This document shows positions 53,196-62,219 of a DNA stretch of 64,000 nucleotides, piece after piece (the stretch's first letter is position 1; each line of letters starts with the position of its first letter). The stretch lies in NCBI RefSeq assembly GCF_004366375.1, contig NZ_SOEF01000010.1, positions 1-64,000 on the forward strand. Reading direction: 5' to 3'. Below the pieces are notes generated by a model. The model was not told the origin of the DNA. It saw nothing but the letters and a program-made list of their open reading frames with translations, and made no database searches. The DNA is from Halanaerobium congolense. Lineage in GTDB: Bacteria; Bacillota; Halanaerobiia; Halanaerobiales; Halanaerobiaceae. The position numbers were made by a program, and so were the translations under genes.

Positions 53196-54179
53196 ATGAA
53201 ATTTCGAAAACTAGGTAAAACGGGTTTTAAAGTTTCTGAAGTTTCTTTTGGTGGCTGGGCAATTGGTGGTTCCTGGGGCGATGTTGATGATAAGCAGTCA
53301 ATGGCAGCTTTGAGAGAAGCAGTAAATCAGGGAATTAACTTTTTCGATACTGCTGATGTATATGGTGATGGCCGCAGTGAGCGTTTAATGGCTAAACTAA
53401 AAAAAGAAACTAACCAAAAGATATATATTGCCACTAAAGCAGGAAGAAGACTTGATCCTCATATAGCTGAAGGTTATAATAAAGAAAATCTAAATAGATT
53501 TGTGGACCGCAGCCTTCAGAATTTGGATGTAAATACTATTGATTTACTGCAGCTGCACTGTCCGCCAACAGAAGTATATTACCAGGAAGAAGTATTCGAT
53601 GCTTTAGAAGAGATGGTTATGGCTGGAAAAATTAAAAACTATGGTGTTAGTGTAGAAAAAGTAGAAGAAGCTTTAAAGGCACTGGAATATGATAATTTGG
53701 CTACTGTACAGATTATATACAATATGTTCAGACATAAACCCGGGGATGAATTTTTAGCTAAGGCAAAAGAAAAAAATGTAGGAATTATCTGCAGAGTACC
53801 ACTTGCAAGTGGATTATTGACAGGTAAATTTTCTCAAGATTCAACTTTTGCTGAAGATGACCACCGAAATTTTAACCGTCATGGCGAGGCATTTGACAAA
53901 GGAGAAACCTTTTCAGGTGTGGACTTTGAGCTGGGATTAAAAGCAGTGGAAGAATTAGAAAAGATCAAACCCGAAGGTTTAACAATGGCCCAATTTGCTC
54001 TTAAATGGATTTTAATGAATGATGCTGTTAGCTGTGTGATTCCAGGTGGTAAAAAGCCGTGGCAGGTAAGAGATAATGCTGCAGCTTCTGAAGCTGATGA
54101 TCTTTCTGAGAAAGTAATGGAAAGAGTAGATGAAATTTATAATGAATACATCAGAGATAGTGTTCACCATCTTTGGTAA
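53196..54179 (+). CDS. Aldo/keto reductase
   Basis: A 327-residue NAD(P)H-dependent oxidoreductase of the YajO/YccK-like AKR group. Catalytic residues: Asp and Tyr in NFFDTADVYGDGRSE (about residues 46-60), Lys in IYIATKAG and His in LLQLHCPP. The C-terminal VIPGGKKPWQVRDNAAA binds cofactor. ATG 53196 follows AAGGGGG. The substrate is unknown; the gene is monocistronic. Confidence 0.88.
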   Translation: MKFRKLGKTGFKVSEVSFGGWAIGGSWGDVDDKQSMAALREAVNQGINFFDTADVYGDGRSERLMAKLKKETNQKIYIATKAGRRLDPHIAEGYNKENLNRFVDRSLQNLDVNTIDLLQLHCPPTEVYYQEEVFDALEEMVMAGKIKNYGVSVEKVEEALKALEYDNLATVQIIYNMFRHKPGDEFLAKAKEKNVGIICRVPLASGLLTGKFSQDSTFAEDDHRNFNRHGEAFDKGETFSGVDFELGLKAVEELEKIKPEGLTMAQFALKWILMNDAVSCVIPGGKKPWQVRDNAAASEADDLSEKVMERVDEIYNEYIRDSVHHLW

Positions 54180-54242
54180 AATATTATAATGAATGAACCT
54201 TAAGGGTCAAAAAGTGCATAGGTAACAATCTTCCGAAAAATC

Positions 54243-54270
54243 TTGACAAGTGATTTAAAAGATGTATAAT
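54243..54270 (+). promoter_or_regulatory. Strong sigma-A promoter of a small gene
   Basis: TTGACA (54243-54248), 16 nt, TATAAT (54265-54270): the best consensus promoter in the window, with a start expected near 54277. Confidence 0.8.
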
Positions 54271-54346
54271 GTAAGTAGTATGATAAGTATAAGTAAATCA
54301 CTAATAATAAGTATAATAATAAGTTTATAAGAAAGGGTGATTGTAT

Positions 54347-54445
54347 ATGTTTAATAGCATGTTCAGATTTATGAAAGAGGCTAAACTTGAATCTCCTGAG
54401 AATCAAGAAAAGCTGAATGCATTTAAAAATTTAGGTAACTACTAA
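54347..54445 (+). CDS. Small protein of 32 residues, unknown
   Basis: A 33-codon frame (starts MFNSMFRFMKEAKLE, ends FKNLGNY) lies behind GAAAGGG, a consensus promoter and a roughly 70-nt leader, and ahead of a clear terminator. It is thus a self-contained transcription unit. The peptide has a hydrophobic, possibly membrane-associating start and a charged middle. I do not recognise it. The alternative is a regulatory RNA of about 210 nt in which the frame is incidental. Confidence 0.55.
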   Translation: MFNSMFRFMKEAKLESPENQEKLNAFKNLGNY

Positions 54446-54462
54446 TATGAATTTTGATAATT

Positions 54463-54489
54463 AAGCCATCCTTTCGGGTGGCTTTTTTC
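54463..54489 (+). terminator. Terminator of the small gene
   Basis: AAGCCATCC, loop TTTC, GGGTGGCTT, then a T-run. Confidence 0.8.
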
Positions 54490-54569
54490 TTTATTTATAA
54501 ATTTTTGTCATTTACCTCTTCATATATTATAATAATAGGTAGAAATGAAAATAAATAGGAGGTATATTG

Positions 54570-55271
54570 ATGAGTACACATATTGGAGCTAAAAAAGGAG
54601 AAATTGCTGAAACAATTTTATTACCTGGGGATCCGTTAAGAGCTAAATTCATCGCTGAAAATTATTTAGAAGATGTTAAACAATATAATGATGTTAGAGG
54701 AATGTACGGGTTTACTGGAACGTATAAAGGAAAAAGGGTTTCAACTCAGGGTACAGGTATGGGAATGCCTTCTTTGTCTATTTATGTTAATGAACTAATT
54801 AGGGATTATGGAGTTAAAAATTTAATTAGAGTTGGTTCTTGTGGTTCTTTTAATGAAGAAGCTAAAGTTAGAGATGTAATTTTGGTTAAAGCAGCCTGCA
54901 GTAACTCTAATCTTAATAAAATGCGTTTTGATGGTAAGGATTTTGCACCTGCTTCTAGTTTTAAGCTGCTTTCAAAAGCTTATCAGGCAGCACAAGAGCA
55001 GGGAACTGAGGTTAAAGTAGGTACAATTTTAAGTTCAGATTCTTTTTACAATGATGATAATGAAGCCTGGAAAAAGTGGAGAGAATATGGAGTCTTAGGA
55101 GTGGAAATGGAATCTGCTGAATTATTAACTTTAGCAGCCAAATATGATGTTGATGCTTTAAGTATTCTCACAGTTAGTGACTCTTTAGTAACCGGCAAAG
55201 AAACAACCTCAGAAGAAAGAGAAAAGACATTTACAGATATGATGGAGATTGCTTTAGAATTAGCAGAGTAG
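54570..55271 (+). CDS. deoD: Purine nucleoside phosphorylase, DeoD type
   Basis: It splits purine (deoxy)ribonucleosides with phosphate. The 233-residue protein matches hexameric Deo[75 protein letters not shown] and [13 protein letters not shown], with the catalytic Asp in [12 protein letters not shown] 54570 follows AGGAGG at 54558-54563. Confidence 0.95.
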   Translation: MSTHIGAKKGEIAETILLPGDPLRAKFIAENYLEDVKQYNDVRGMYGFTGTYKGKRVSTQGTGMGMPSLSIYVNELIRDYGVKNLIRVGSCGSFNEEAKVRDVILVKAACSNSNLNKMRFDGKDFAPASSFKLLSKAYQAAQEQGTEVKVGTILSSDSFYNDDNEAWKKWREYGVLGVEMESAELLTLAAKYDVDALSILTVSDSLVTGKETTSEEREKTFTDMMEIALELAE

Positions 55272-55621
55272 TCTTTATTTAAATATTTTAATTATTATGC
55301 TGTCAGTTCTTTATCTGGACTGGCAGTTTTTTAATTAGCTAGGAAATTATACCTGATGGTTTGTTGTAGATAATATTTATAGTTTCATAATTTCCGCTAT
55401 CAACAAAATTTAACCTTACTATATTACAGATTGTCCGAAGGACATTTTGTTCATTTTAATGATATTTTAAGCGATAAATGGTATAATATTATCAGAGATA
55501 ATTATAAGTTAATTAAATTATATTTATAAATTGTAAAAAGCTTAGCTGAATACTTTTGTTTCTAATGTAATAATTATTAAAAGTATCAAAAAGTGAAAGT
55601 AGAGAGAATGGAGGTTTAAAG
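55272..55621 (+). other. 350-bp intergenic region: deoD terminator, promoter and long leader
   Basis: A terminator lies at 55300-55334 (CTGTCAGTTC with GACTGGCAG, then TTTTTT). An extended -10 TGGTATAAT is at 55479-55487. The leader contains the inverted repeat ATACTTTT (55550-55557) with AAAAGTAT (55579-55586). TTTGTTG...CAACAAA near 55360-55406 is a weaker dyad. I see no gene. Confidence 0.6.
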
Positions 55622-56251
55622 ATGAGAAAAGAAGAGCAGGTTTCATTTTATTCTCATTTTGTTGGTTTTATACTGGCTTTAATTGGTTTAGTTCTGTTAA
55701 TATTTAGGGCTTTAGAGAGTCCTGATAAAATAATTATAGCTGCAGTTTATGGTGCTTCAGTAGCATTTTTATTCTTAGCCAGTTCTTTGTATCATGCTTT
55801 TAAAAAAGAAGATGATGAAAATTCCATCTGGCGCAAGCTAGATCATTTTGCAATTTTCGTAATGATTGCTGGTTCCTACACACCAGTGGCCTATCTTTAT
55901 TTAGAAGGCTGGCTGAAGTGGACAATAATTGCAGTTCAGTGGGGATTGGTCTTAGGAGGTTTTTTCCTAAAGTTTATGTATTTTAAAACTCCAAGAATTT
56001 TATATACTATAGTTTATCTTTTAATGGGTTGGGTTGGTATTTTTGCTTTTCACCAACTGTTTATGACAATGCCAACTGCTAATTTGATTTTGATGTTTGC
56101 TGGTGGTTTATCTTTTACTGCAGGAGCTGTATTTTATATTATAAAAAAACCAAAAATTACACCGATGTTTGGTTTTCATGAAATTTTTCATTTCTTTATC
56201 TTAGCAGGAGGAATACTGCATTATATTATGGTATTTATTGCTCTAGGATAA
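55622..56251 (+). CDS. Hemolysin III family membrane protein (PAQR-like)
   Basis: A 209-residue membrane protein with seven hydrophobic segments. Conserved polar residues of the HlyIII/PAQR superfamily are visible: EEQVSFYSHFVG, SSLYHAF, WRKLDHFAIFVMIAGSYTPVA and the C-terminal HEIFHFFILAGGILHYIMV, whose His residues bind zinc in relatives. The bacterial function is unclear; haemolysis is not implied. Confidence 0.88.
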   Translation: MRKEEQVSFYSHFVGFILALIGLVLLIFRALESPDKIIIAAVYGASVAFLFLASSLYHAFKKEDDENSIWRKLDHFAIFVMIAGSYTPVAYLYLEGWLKWTIIAVQWGLVLGGFFLKFMYFKTPRILYTIVYLLMGWVGIFAFHQLFMTMPTANLILMFAGGLSFTAGAVFYIIKKPKITPMFGFHEIFHFFILAGGILHYIMVFIALG

Positions 56252-56272
56252 TAGATTATTAGGAGGATATTG

Positions 56273-56584
56273 ATGGAATTACAAAATGATTTGATTGAAA
56301 TTATTTCATTAAGTGGAAATGTAAAGAAAAAATTTTTAAAAGCTGTTAAGTATGCGAAAAATGATGAAGCAGAAAAGGCAGAAGAAATTTATCGAGAAGC
56401 AGATGATCAATTAATTAATGCTCATCTTAAACAGACAGAATTAATAAAAAAAGAAGCTAATGGAGAAAAAATAGAAAGCAGTTTAATGCTGACACACGCT
56501 CAGGATCATTTAATGACAGCCATTTTACTAAGAGACATGGCAAAGGAATTTATGGATTTATATACCAGGCTCGAAAATGAATAA
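56273..56584 (+). CDS. PTS EIIA of the lactose/cellobiose family, orphan
   Basis: A 103-residue helical protein passing phosphate to an EIIB. The active His is in LTHAQDHLMTAILLRDMAKEF (near residue 74), close to the consensus VHAQDHLMTA. No EIIB or EIIC lies nearby, so it may serve a distant permease. ATG 56273 follows AGGAGG at 56262. It overlaps nothing and precedes the glyoxalase-fold gene. Confidence 0.88.
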   Translation: MELQNDLIEIISLSGNVKKKFLKAVKYAKNDEAEKAEEIYREADDQLINAHLKQTELIKKEANGEKIESSLMLTHAQDHLMTAILLRDMAKEFMDLYTRLENE

Positions 56585-56612
56585 ATTTAAGATTAAAAAA
56601 GGAGTTGGTAAT

Positions 56613-56981
56613 TTGAGTTTTTTATGGACCACAATTAAAGTTAAAAACTTAAAAGAATCAGTTGAATTTTACCGAGATATTGTTGGTTTAGAGGTTCAGA
56701 GGCGGTTTGAGGCTGGCCCGGAGACAAAAATTGTATTTTTAGCAGCTGCAGATGGACAAACAGCTGTCGAACTGATTGATGATCAAAATCAGACTGAAGT
56801 AGAGCTTGGAGCAGATATATCTCTGGGATTTGAAGTTGATTCGCTTGCCGAAAAAATGAAATTTGTACAAGAAAAGAACATAGTAATTCAGAGTGGACCT
56901 ATTTCGCCGAATCCAAAAATTGAGTTTTTCTTTGTATTAGACCCAAATGGTCTCAAAATTCAATTTGTAGAAAACAAATAA
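56613..56981 (+). CDS. Glyoxalase/bleomycin-resistance fold (VOC) protein
   Basis: A small VOC-superfamily protein (about 122 residues) with two beta-alpha-beta units: WTTIKVKNLKESVEFYRDIVGLEVQRRF and ADISLGFEVDSLAEKMKFVQ...FFFVLDPNGLKIQFVE. The Glu in the last strand (VEL and QFVE) could bind metal. I chose TTG 56613, 9 nt behind AAGGAG; the ATG at 56577 inside the preceding gene is less likely. The substrate is unknown. Confidence 0.8.
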   Translation: MSFLWTTIKVKNLKESVEFYRDIVGLEVQRRFEAGPETKIVFLAAADGQTAVELIDDQNQTEVELGADISLGFEVDSLAEKMKFVQEKNIVIQSGPISPNPKIEFFFVLDPNGLKIQFVENK

Positions 56982-56991
56982 CTTTTTAACT

Positions 56992-57020
56992 GCTGCTGGC
57001 AATTGCCAGCAGCTTTATTA
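56992..57020 (+). terminator. Terminator after the VOC gene
   Basis: GCTGCTGGC, AATT, GCCAGCAGC forms a perfect 9-bp stem, followed by TTTATTAATTT. Confidence 0.75.
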
Positions 57021-57081
57021 ATTTGTAGTTATTTAGCTAATTTTTAATTATTGAAAATCCTGATTATTTAGCTTGTAATTA

Positions 57082-57110
57082 TTGTCATAATAAATAAACT
57101 TTGTTATAAT
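57082..57110 (+). promoter_or_regulatory. Promoter of the transporter-amidohydrolase operon
   Basis: TTGTCA (57082-57087), 17 nt, TATAAT (57105-57110). Confidence 0.7.
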
Positions 57111-57151
57111 CAGTAACAAATCAGAATTTAGTAGTCTAGGAGGAGAAAAAT

Positions 57152-58333
57152 ATGGATTTTAGTGTAACACAAGCATTTAGTATTGTTTTGTTGATTTTGG
57201 CAGTTGGTGAGTTGGTATCTATGAAAACAAAGGCAATGATACCATCGGTTTTTGTTTCAGCAGTATTATTTATAATTGGTTTTTGGACAATTTTGCCGGG
57301 TGACATAGTAGCTCAGAGTTCTTTTGCGACTCCAGTTGTTTATTTATCAATGTATTTGCTTTTAACTCATATGGGAACTTTAATGAGCTTAAAAGAGCTT
57401 TTAGCACAGTGGAAAACATTGGTAATAGCTCTTGCTGGTATAATAGGAATTATAACTTTAACAATGACCATTGGTAATCTTCTATTTGGCTGGGAAAATG
57501 TTGTAGCAGCAACCCCACCATTAACTGGAGGAGTAGTAGCTTCTATTTTGATGTCAACAGCAGCCGCCGAAAGGGGCCTAACTTCGATAGCTGTTTTAGC
57601 AACAGCAATGTATGTTATTCAGGGCTTTTTTGGCTACCCTATAACATCTTTTCTACTAAAAAAAGAAGCGGGTAGGCTGGCAGATAAAATTAAGAGTGGA
57701 GAAATTGAGATGACAAGTACGGGGGAAGAGGAAGCTGACAAAGAAGAAAGTAAATTTAGGATAATTCCTCCCTTACCAGAAAAATATCAAACAACATATG
57801 TAATTTTATTTAAATTGGGTCTGGTAGCAGCTTTATCAGTAATGGCCGCTCCGATTTTGCATCTAAATGAATTTGTAGTCTGTATGTTATTTGGAGTTAT
57901 TGGAAGAGAAATAGGATTTTTAGAAGAAAAAGCACTGGTTAAATCAGGATCTTTTGGTTTTTTAATTACAATTTTAATGGCTTTTATTTTTGCTGGTCTT
58001 TCTGATGCTACACCTGAGATGTTAACAGAGATTGCAGTACCTTTATTTGGGATTATTGTACTTGGTATATCAGGGATGGCAGTGGTTTCAGCTTTAGTTG
58101 GTAAAGCCTTCGGTTATACAAAGGAAATGTCTATTTCGATAGCTATGACAGCACTTTATGGATTCCCTGCAAATTATATCTTAACTATTGAATCTGCCAG
58201 AGCAAATACTAGAAATGATGAAGAATATCAGTATGCTGTAGATGAAATGCTGCCAAAGATGTTGGTAGGTGGATTTGCAACAGTAACTATAGCCTCAGTA
58301 ATCATTGCCGGTTTCTTTGTTAAGTTACTATAA
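57152..58333 (+). CDS. Multi-pass membrane transporter, distantly GltS-like
   Basis: A 393-residue protein with about ten membrane segments and a charged central loop (about 175-215). The pattern of two homologous halves with glycine-rich re-entrant segments (TPPLTGGVVASILMSTAAAERGL; ALYGFPANYILTIESARA) recalls sodium:glutamate symporters, but I cannot place the family firmly. It heads a four-gene set with three M20 amidohydrolases, so it probably imports an N-acyl or N-carbamoyl amino acid or a dipeptide. Confidence 0.6.
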   Translation: MDFSVTQAFSIVLLILAVGELVSMKTKAMIPSVFVSAVLFIIGFWTILPGDIVAQSSFATPVVYLSMYLLLTHMGTLMSLKELLAQWKTLVIALAGIIGIITLTMTIGNLLFGWENVVAATPPLTGGVVASILMSTAAAERGLTSIAVLATAMYVIQGFFGYPITSFLLKKEAGRLADKIKSGEIEMTSTGEEEADKEESKFRIIPPLPEKYQTTYVILFKLGLVAALSVMAAPILHLNEFVVCMLFGVIGREIGFLEEKALVKSGSFGFLITILMAFIFAGLSDATPEMLTEIAVPLFGIIVLGISGMAVVSALVGKAFGYTKEMSISIAMTALYGFPANYILTIESARANTRNDEEYQYAVDEMLPKMLVGGFATVTIASVIIAGFFVKLL

Positions 58334-58395
58334 ATTTAAACTTATTTTCAAAATAATTAATATAAGCTAAAATAAGAGAGGAGAGAGTAGATAAA

Positions 58396-59634
58396 ATGTT
58401 AACAAAAGTAGAGAGAATAAAAAATGACATAGAAAATTTAAGTCAATTTAATGCAACACCAGGTCAAGGATTAACACGTTTTTCTCTGACTAAAGAGGAT
58501 CGAGTTGCTAGAAATTATCTAAAAAATGAACTGCAGAAGTTAGATGTAGAAATTTATGAAGACGCTGCAGGTAGTCTGGTTGCTAGAAGAGAAGGTACTG
58601 ATAAAGATGCACCTGTTGTTATGGTTGGTTCCCATTTTGATTCAGTTAAAAATGGTGGTAATTTTGATGGACCAGCAGGAGTAATTATGGCACTGGAAAT
58701 TTTAAGAGTGCTTGATGAGAATGATATAAAAAGCAAACATCCCATAGAATTTATAGCAATGATTGAAGAAGAAGGTGGCCGTTTTGGTGGCGGAGTCTTT
58801 GGCAGTCGGGCAATGACCGGTCAGGTAGATTATCAGGAACTTTTAGATTTTAAAGATGAAGCTGGAATTTCAATGGCTGAAGCTTTTGAGGACTTTGGTT
58901 TTGATCCTAAAAAAATTAAAGAAGCTGAAAGAGATCCCAAAAAACTTAAAGCTTTTATTGAACTTCATATAGAACAGGGGCCTGTTTTAGAAAATGAAGG
59001 CAAAGATGTAGGGATAGTAGATTTTATAGTTGGTATTAATCAGATTAGAGTTAAAGTAGAAGGGCGTGCAGATCATGCAGGTACGACTCCAATGGATATG
59101 CGCAAAGATGCCCTGTCCTCAGCTGCAGAGGTTATTTCTGAGATTAAAAACTTTGCCTTTGAAGCCGGCTCAGGGACAGTTGCTACAGTGGGCAGTCTTG
59201 ATGTCAAACCAGGAGCAGCCAATATTGTTCCAGCAGAAGTAGAATTTTCTGTTGATATCAGATCCAAAGAATTAAATTGTATTAAAAAAGTAAGAGCTGA
59301 AATTGATCAAGCACTGGCAGATATTGAAACGAAATATGCTGTAGATTATTCGGTCAAAGAGATGTTAATGGTTGAGCCAGTTGAATTGTCAGCAGAAATT
59401 TTTAATACATTTAAGAAAGAATCTAAAAAACTAGATTTAAATACTAAAGAAATGATAAGTGGTGCCGGCCATGACGCAATGATAATGGCAGCAATTACCG
59501 ATGTTGGTTTAATCTTTGTTCCCAGCAAGGATGGTAGAAGCCACACTGCAGAAGAGTGGACTGATTATAAAGATTTACAAAAAGGAATTGAACTTGTTTA
59601 CCATACGGTTTTAAAGGTTGGTGAAGCTGAATGA
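58396..59634 (+). CDS. M20 Zn-hydrolase, N-carbamoyl-amino acid hydrolase/allantoate amidohydrolase type
   Basis: A cytoplasmic 412-residue hydrolase. Zinc ligands: His and Asp in MVGSHFDSVKNGGNFDGPAGV (about residues 76-96), Glu-Glu in MIEEEGGRFGGG, and His in ELHIEQGPVLE. The dimerisation-domain His is in VEGRADHAGTTPMDMRKDA and the final His in GRSHTAEEWTDY. It overlaps the next gene by 4 bp. The substrate within the HyuC/AllC/AmaB group is not determinable. Confidence 0.88.
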   Translation: MLTKVERIKNDIENLSQFNATPGQGLTRFSLTKEDRVARNYLKNELQKLDVEIYEDAAGSLVARREGTDKDAPVVMVGSHFDSVKNGGNFDGPAGVIMALEILRVLDENDIKSKHPIEFIAMIEEEGGRFGGGVFGSRAMTGQVDYQELLDFKDEAGISMAEAFEDFGFDPKKIKEAERDPKKLKAFIELHIEQGPVLENEGKDVGIVDFIVGINQIRVKVEGRADHAGTTPMDMRKDALSSAAEVISEIKNFAFEAGSGTVATVGSLDVKPGAANIVPAEVEFSVDIRSKELNCIKKVRAEIDQALADIETKYAVDYSVKEMLMVEPVELSAEIFNTFKKESKKLDLNTKEMISGAGHDAMIMAAITDVGLIFVPSKDGRSHTAEEWTDYKDLQKGIELVYHTVLKVGEAE

Positions 59635-60818
59635 GTAGGGTAAAAGAATTAGCAGAAAAGTATTTTGATTATGCTGTATCTATGAGAAGGGAGTTTCACA
59701 GACATCCAGAGCCAAGTATGAAAGAAGAAAGAACCTGCAGTCGAGTTATAGAAGAGCTGGAAAGTTTGGGTTTGAAACCAAAAAAAGCTGCAGGGACAGG
59801 TGTTGTCTGTGAAATTAAAGGAACTAAAAAAGCTAAAAGTAGTAAAATTGCTGCCTTAAGAGCGGATATGGATGCTTTAGAACTTGAGGAAAAAAATGAG
59901 ATAGAATATAAATCAGAAAATGAGGGTTTAATGCACGGCTGCGGCCATGATGGTCATACAGCCAGTTTACTAACAGCAGCTAAAATATTAAATAATCTAA
60001 AATCAGAATTTGCTGGGACTGTTAAATTGATTTTTCAGCCTGGGGAAGAAATTGCAGTTGGAGCAAAAACTATGGTTGGGGAAGGAATAGTTGAAGATGT
60101 GGATGCTATCTTTGGTATTCATGTCTGGAATGACCTAGAAAGCGGAAAAATTTCTGTAGAAGCTGGCCCCAGGATGGCTGCTGTAAATCAATTTATTATT
60201 AACGTTAAAGGAAAAGGTGGTCATGGTTCAATGCCATATCAGGGGGTTGATCCCATAATGGCAGGAGCTGCTGTAGTTATGAACTTACAGACTATTGTCA
60301 GCAGAGAGTTTGATCCAATGGAGCCTGCTGTTTTAAGTGTGGATATCTTCAATTCAGGTTCAAAAGCTAATGTTTTACCTGAAAACTCTTATTTAGAAGG
60401 TACAACTAGATGTTTCAGCAGAGAAATTAACCAGAATTTTGAAGAAATTATAGGTAGGGTTGCTCAAAAAACTGCTGCCAGCTATCGGGCTGAAGCGAAA
60501 TTAGAGTATAATAAAATGACTCTTCCTTTAATTAATGATCAGGAAATTTCAGCAATTGCACATAAGGCAGCAGCAAAGTTTTCAGGTCAGGGTTCAATAG
60601 TTAAATTAGATAAAACAACTGGTGGAGAAGATTTTTCTTTCTTTGCTGCAGAAGTTCCAGCAGCCTTTGCCTTTGTTGGCTCCAAAAACAAAGCTAAAGG
60701 TGCTGATGCTCCCCATCATCATCCAGAGTTTAACATAGATGAAGATGCTTTAAAAACTGTTTCTGGATTATATGCACAATTTGCCTTAGACTTTTTAAAT
60801 AAAGGGGAGGTCGAGTAA
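59631..60818 (+). CDS. M20D amidohydrolase (N-acyl-amino acid hydrolase type)
   Basis: A 395-residue metallo-amidohydrolase. Family blocks: REFHRHPEPSMKEERT, ALRADMDALELEEKNE, LMHGCGHDGHTASLLTAAKIL (metal Cys/His), IFQPGEEIAVGAKTMV, GKGGHGSMPYQGVDPI and TTGGEDFSFFAAEVPAAFAFVG. It should release an acyl group from an amino acid. It is a tandem paralogue of the next gene. Confidence 0.9.
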   Translation: MSRVKELAEKYFDYAVSMRREFHRHPEPSMKEERTCSRVIEELESLGLKPKKAAGTGVVCEIKGTKKAKSSKIAALRADMDALELEEKNEIEYKSENEGLMHGCGHDGHTASLLTAAKILNNLKSEFAGTVKLIFQPGEEIAVGAKTMVGEGIVEDVDAIFGIHVWNDLESGKISVEAGPRMAAVNQFIINVKGKGGHGSMPYQGVDPIMAGAAVVMNLQTIVSREFDPMEPAVLSVDIFNSGSKANVLPENSYLEGTTRCFSREINQNFEEIIGRVAQKTAASYRAEAKLEYNKMTLPLINDQEISAIAHKAAAKFSGQGSIVKLDKTTGGEDFSFFAAEVPAAFAFVGSKNKAKGADAPHHHPEFNIDEDALKTVSGLYAQFALDFLNKGEVE

Positions 60819-60820
60819 CA

Positions 60821-61987
60821 GTGGATTTCAAAAATATATTAGCAGAACAGGAAAAATATGTTCTAGATTTAAGAAGAGAATTTCATATGCACCCTGAAAC
60901 AAGCTGGAATGAAAAAAGAACATCTAAAAGAATAAAAGAAGAACTAGCAAAAATCGGAATCAGTTATCAGGAATATGCAGATACAGGAGTAGCTGCTGTT
61001 ATCAAAGGTTCAAATGCTGGTAAAACAGCTGCCCTACGGGCTGATATGGATGCTCTGAAAGTAGAAGAAAAAACTGATTTAGAATTCAAATCAAAAAACG
61101 AAGGTATTATGCATGCCTGTGGTCATGACGGCCATACAGCAATGCTTTTAGGTACTGCCAGAGCCCTTTATGAAATTAAAGACCAGCTAGCAGGTAATGT
61201 CAAATTAATTTTTCAACCAGCTGAAGAAATGGTACAGGGAGCAGCTAAAATGGTGGAAGAAGGAGTCTTAGACGATGTTGATGGAATTATGGGAATCCAC
61301 CTCTGGGCTGATCTACCAACAGGTAAAATCAATGTTGAAGCAGGACCGCGTATGGCTTCAGGAGATTATGTGATAGTTGAGTTCACAGGTAAAGGCGGAC
61401 ATGGTTCAATGCCTCATCAGGGAGTTGATCCAATAGTTATGGCTTCTTCATTTGTCTTAGATTCACAGGCGATTTTAAGTAGAGAAACTAATTCTTTAGA
61501 TCCTGTTGTCTTAACATTTGGTAAAATGAAATCAGGAAGCAGATTTAATGTTATTCCAGATAAAGCAGAAATTGTAGGAACTTTAAGATGTTTTAGCGAA
61601 AAAACAAGAGTTCAGGCTTCTAAAGCAATTAAACGTTATGCAGAAAAAACTGCCAAAGCATATAGAGGAGAAGCTGAGGTTACTATACAAAAGGGTACTC
61701 CTCCTACAATAAATGACCAAAGAGCTGCAGAAATAGCCCGATCTGCTGCACAAAAAATAATAGCTGCAGAAGATTTAATAGCGATGGACAAAACAACAGG
61801 TAGTGAAGATATGGCCTATTATTTAAGAGAAGTTCCTGGAGTGATTGCTTTTGTTGGTGCTGGATTTGAAGATGAAGAGCAGAACTATCCTCATCACAAT
61901 TCAAAATTTAAGATCAATGAAGATAGTTTAAAAACAGGAACAAGCCTTTATTTTAATTTTGCTCTGGAATTTTTAAGAAAGTTTTGA
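60821..61987 (+). CDS. M20D amidohydrolase, tandem paralogue
   Basis: A 388-residue close relative of its upstream neighbour: REFHMHPETSWNEKRT, MHACGHDGHTAMLLGTARAL, IFQPAEEMVQGAAKMVEEGVL, GHGSMPHQGVDPIV and TTGSEDMAYYLREVPGVIAFVG. It starts with GTG 60821 behind GGGGAGG, 2 bp after the previous stop. The duplication suggests two acyl or amino acid specificities. Confidence 0.9.
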   Translation: MDFKNILAEQEKYVLDLRREFHMHPETSWNEKRTSKRIKEELAKIGISYQEYADTGVAAVIKGSNAGKTAALRADMDALKVEEKTDLEFKSKNEGIMHACGHDGHTAMLLGTARALYEIKDQLAGNVKLIFQPAEEMVQGAAKMVEEGVLDDVDGIMGIHLWADLPTGKINVEAGPRMASGDYVIVEFTGKGGHGSMPHQGVDPIVMASSFVLDSQAILSRETNSLDPVVLTFGKMKSGSRFNVIPDKAEIVGTLRCFSEKTRVQASKAIKRYAEKTAKAYRGEAEVTIQKGTPPTINDQRAAEIARSAAQKIIAAEDLIAMDKTTGSEDMAYYLREVPGVIAFVGAGFEDEEQNYPHHNSKFKINEDSLKTGTSLYFNFALEFLRKF

Positions 61988-62011
61988 GCTTAAAATTTTT
62001 AGATTATGATT

Positions 62012-62068
62012 ATCCTTACTTATTTTGAAGTTTAGTAGATTGGAATCTTATAAGTAGGGATTTTTTTA
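62012..62068 (+). terminator. Terminator of the amidohydrolase operon
   Basis: ATCCTTACTTAT (62012-62023) pairs with ATAAGTAGGGAT (62050-62061), followed by TTTTTTT. Confidence 0.78.
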
Positions 62069-62219
62069 TTTCAGCAGAAGCACAAATTTTTCCTATTTTT
62101 CCTTGTTATTTTTAAAGGATTGTTCTGATTTATCACGAATATATTTATTAAAGTAAATTCCTATATTTTCTAATTTTTACGACATAAATTGACAAAATAT
62201 TTTGAAAAGAGGTGGCTTA

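Noticed and set aside
55430-55445. TGTCC-GAA-GGACA dyad resembling the ends of the HTH element
   Set aside because: The half-sites are in the opposite order to the element ends (GGACA-TT-TGTCC), no second end is nearby and the match is short; probably chance.
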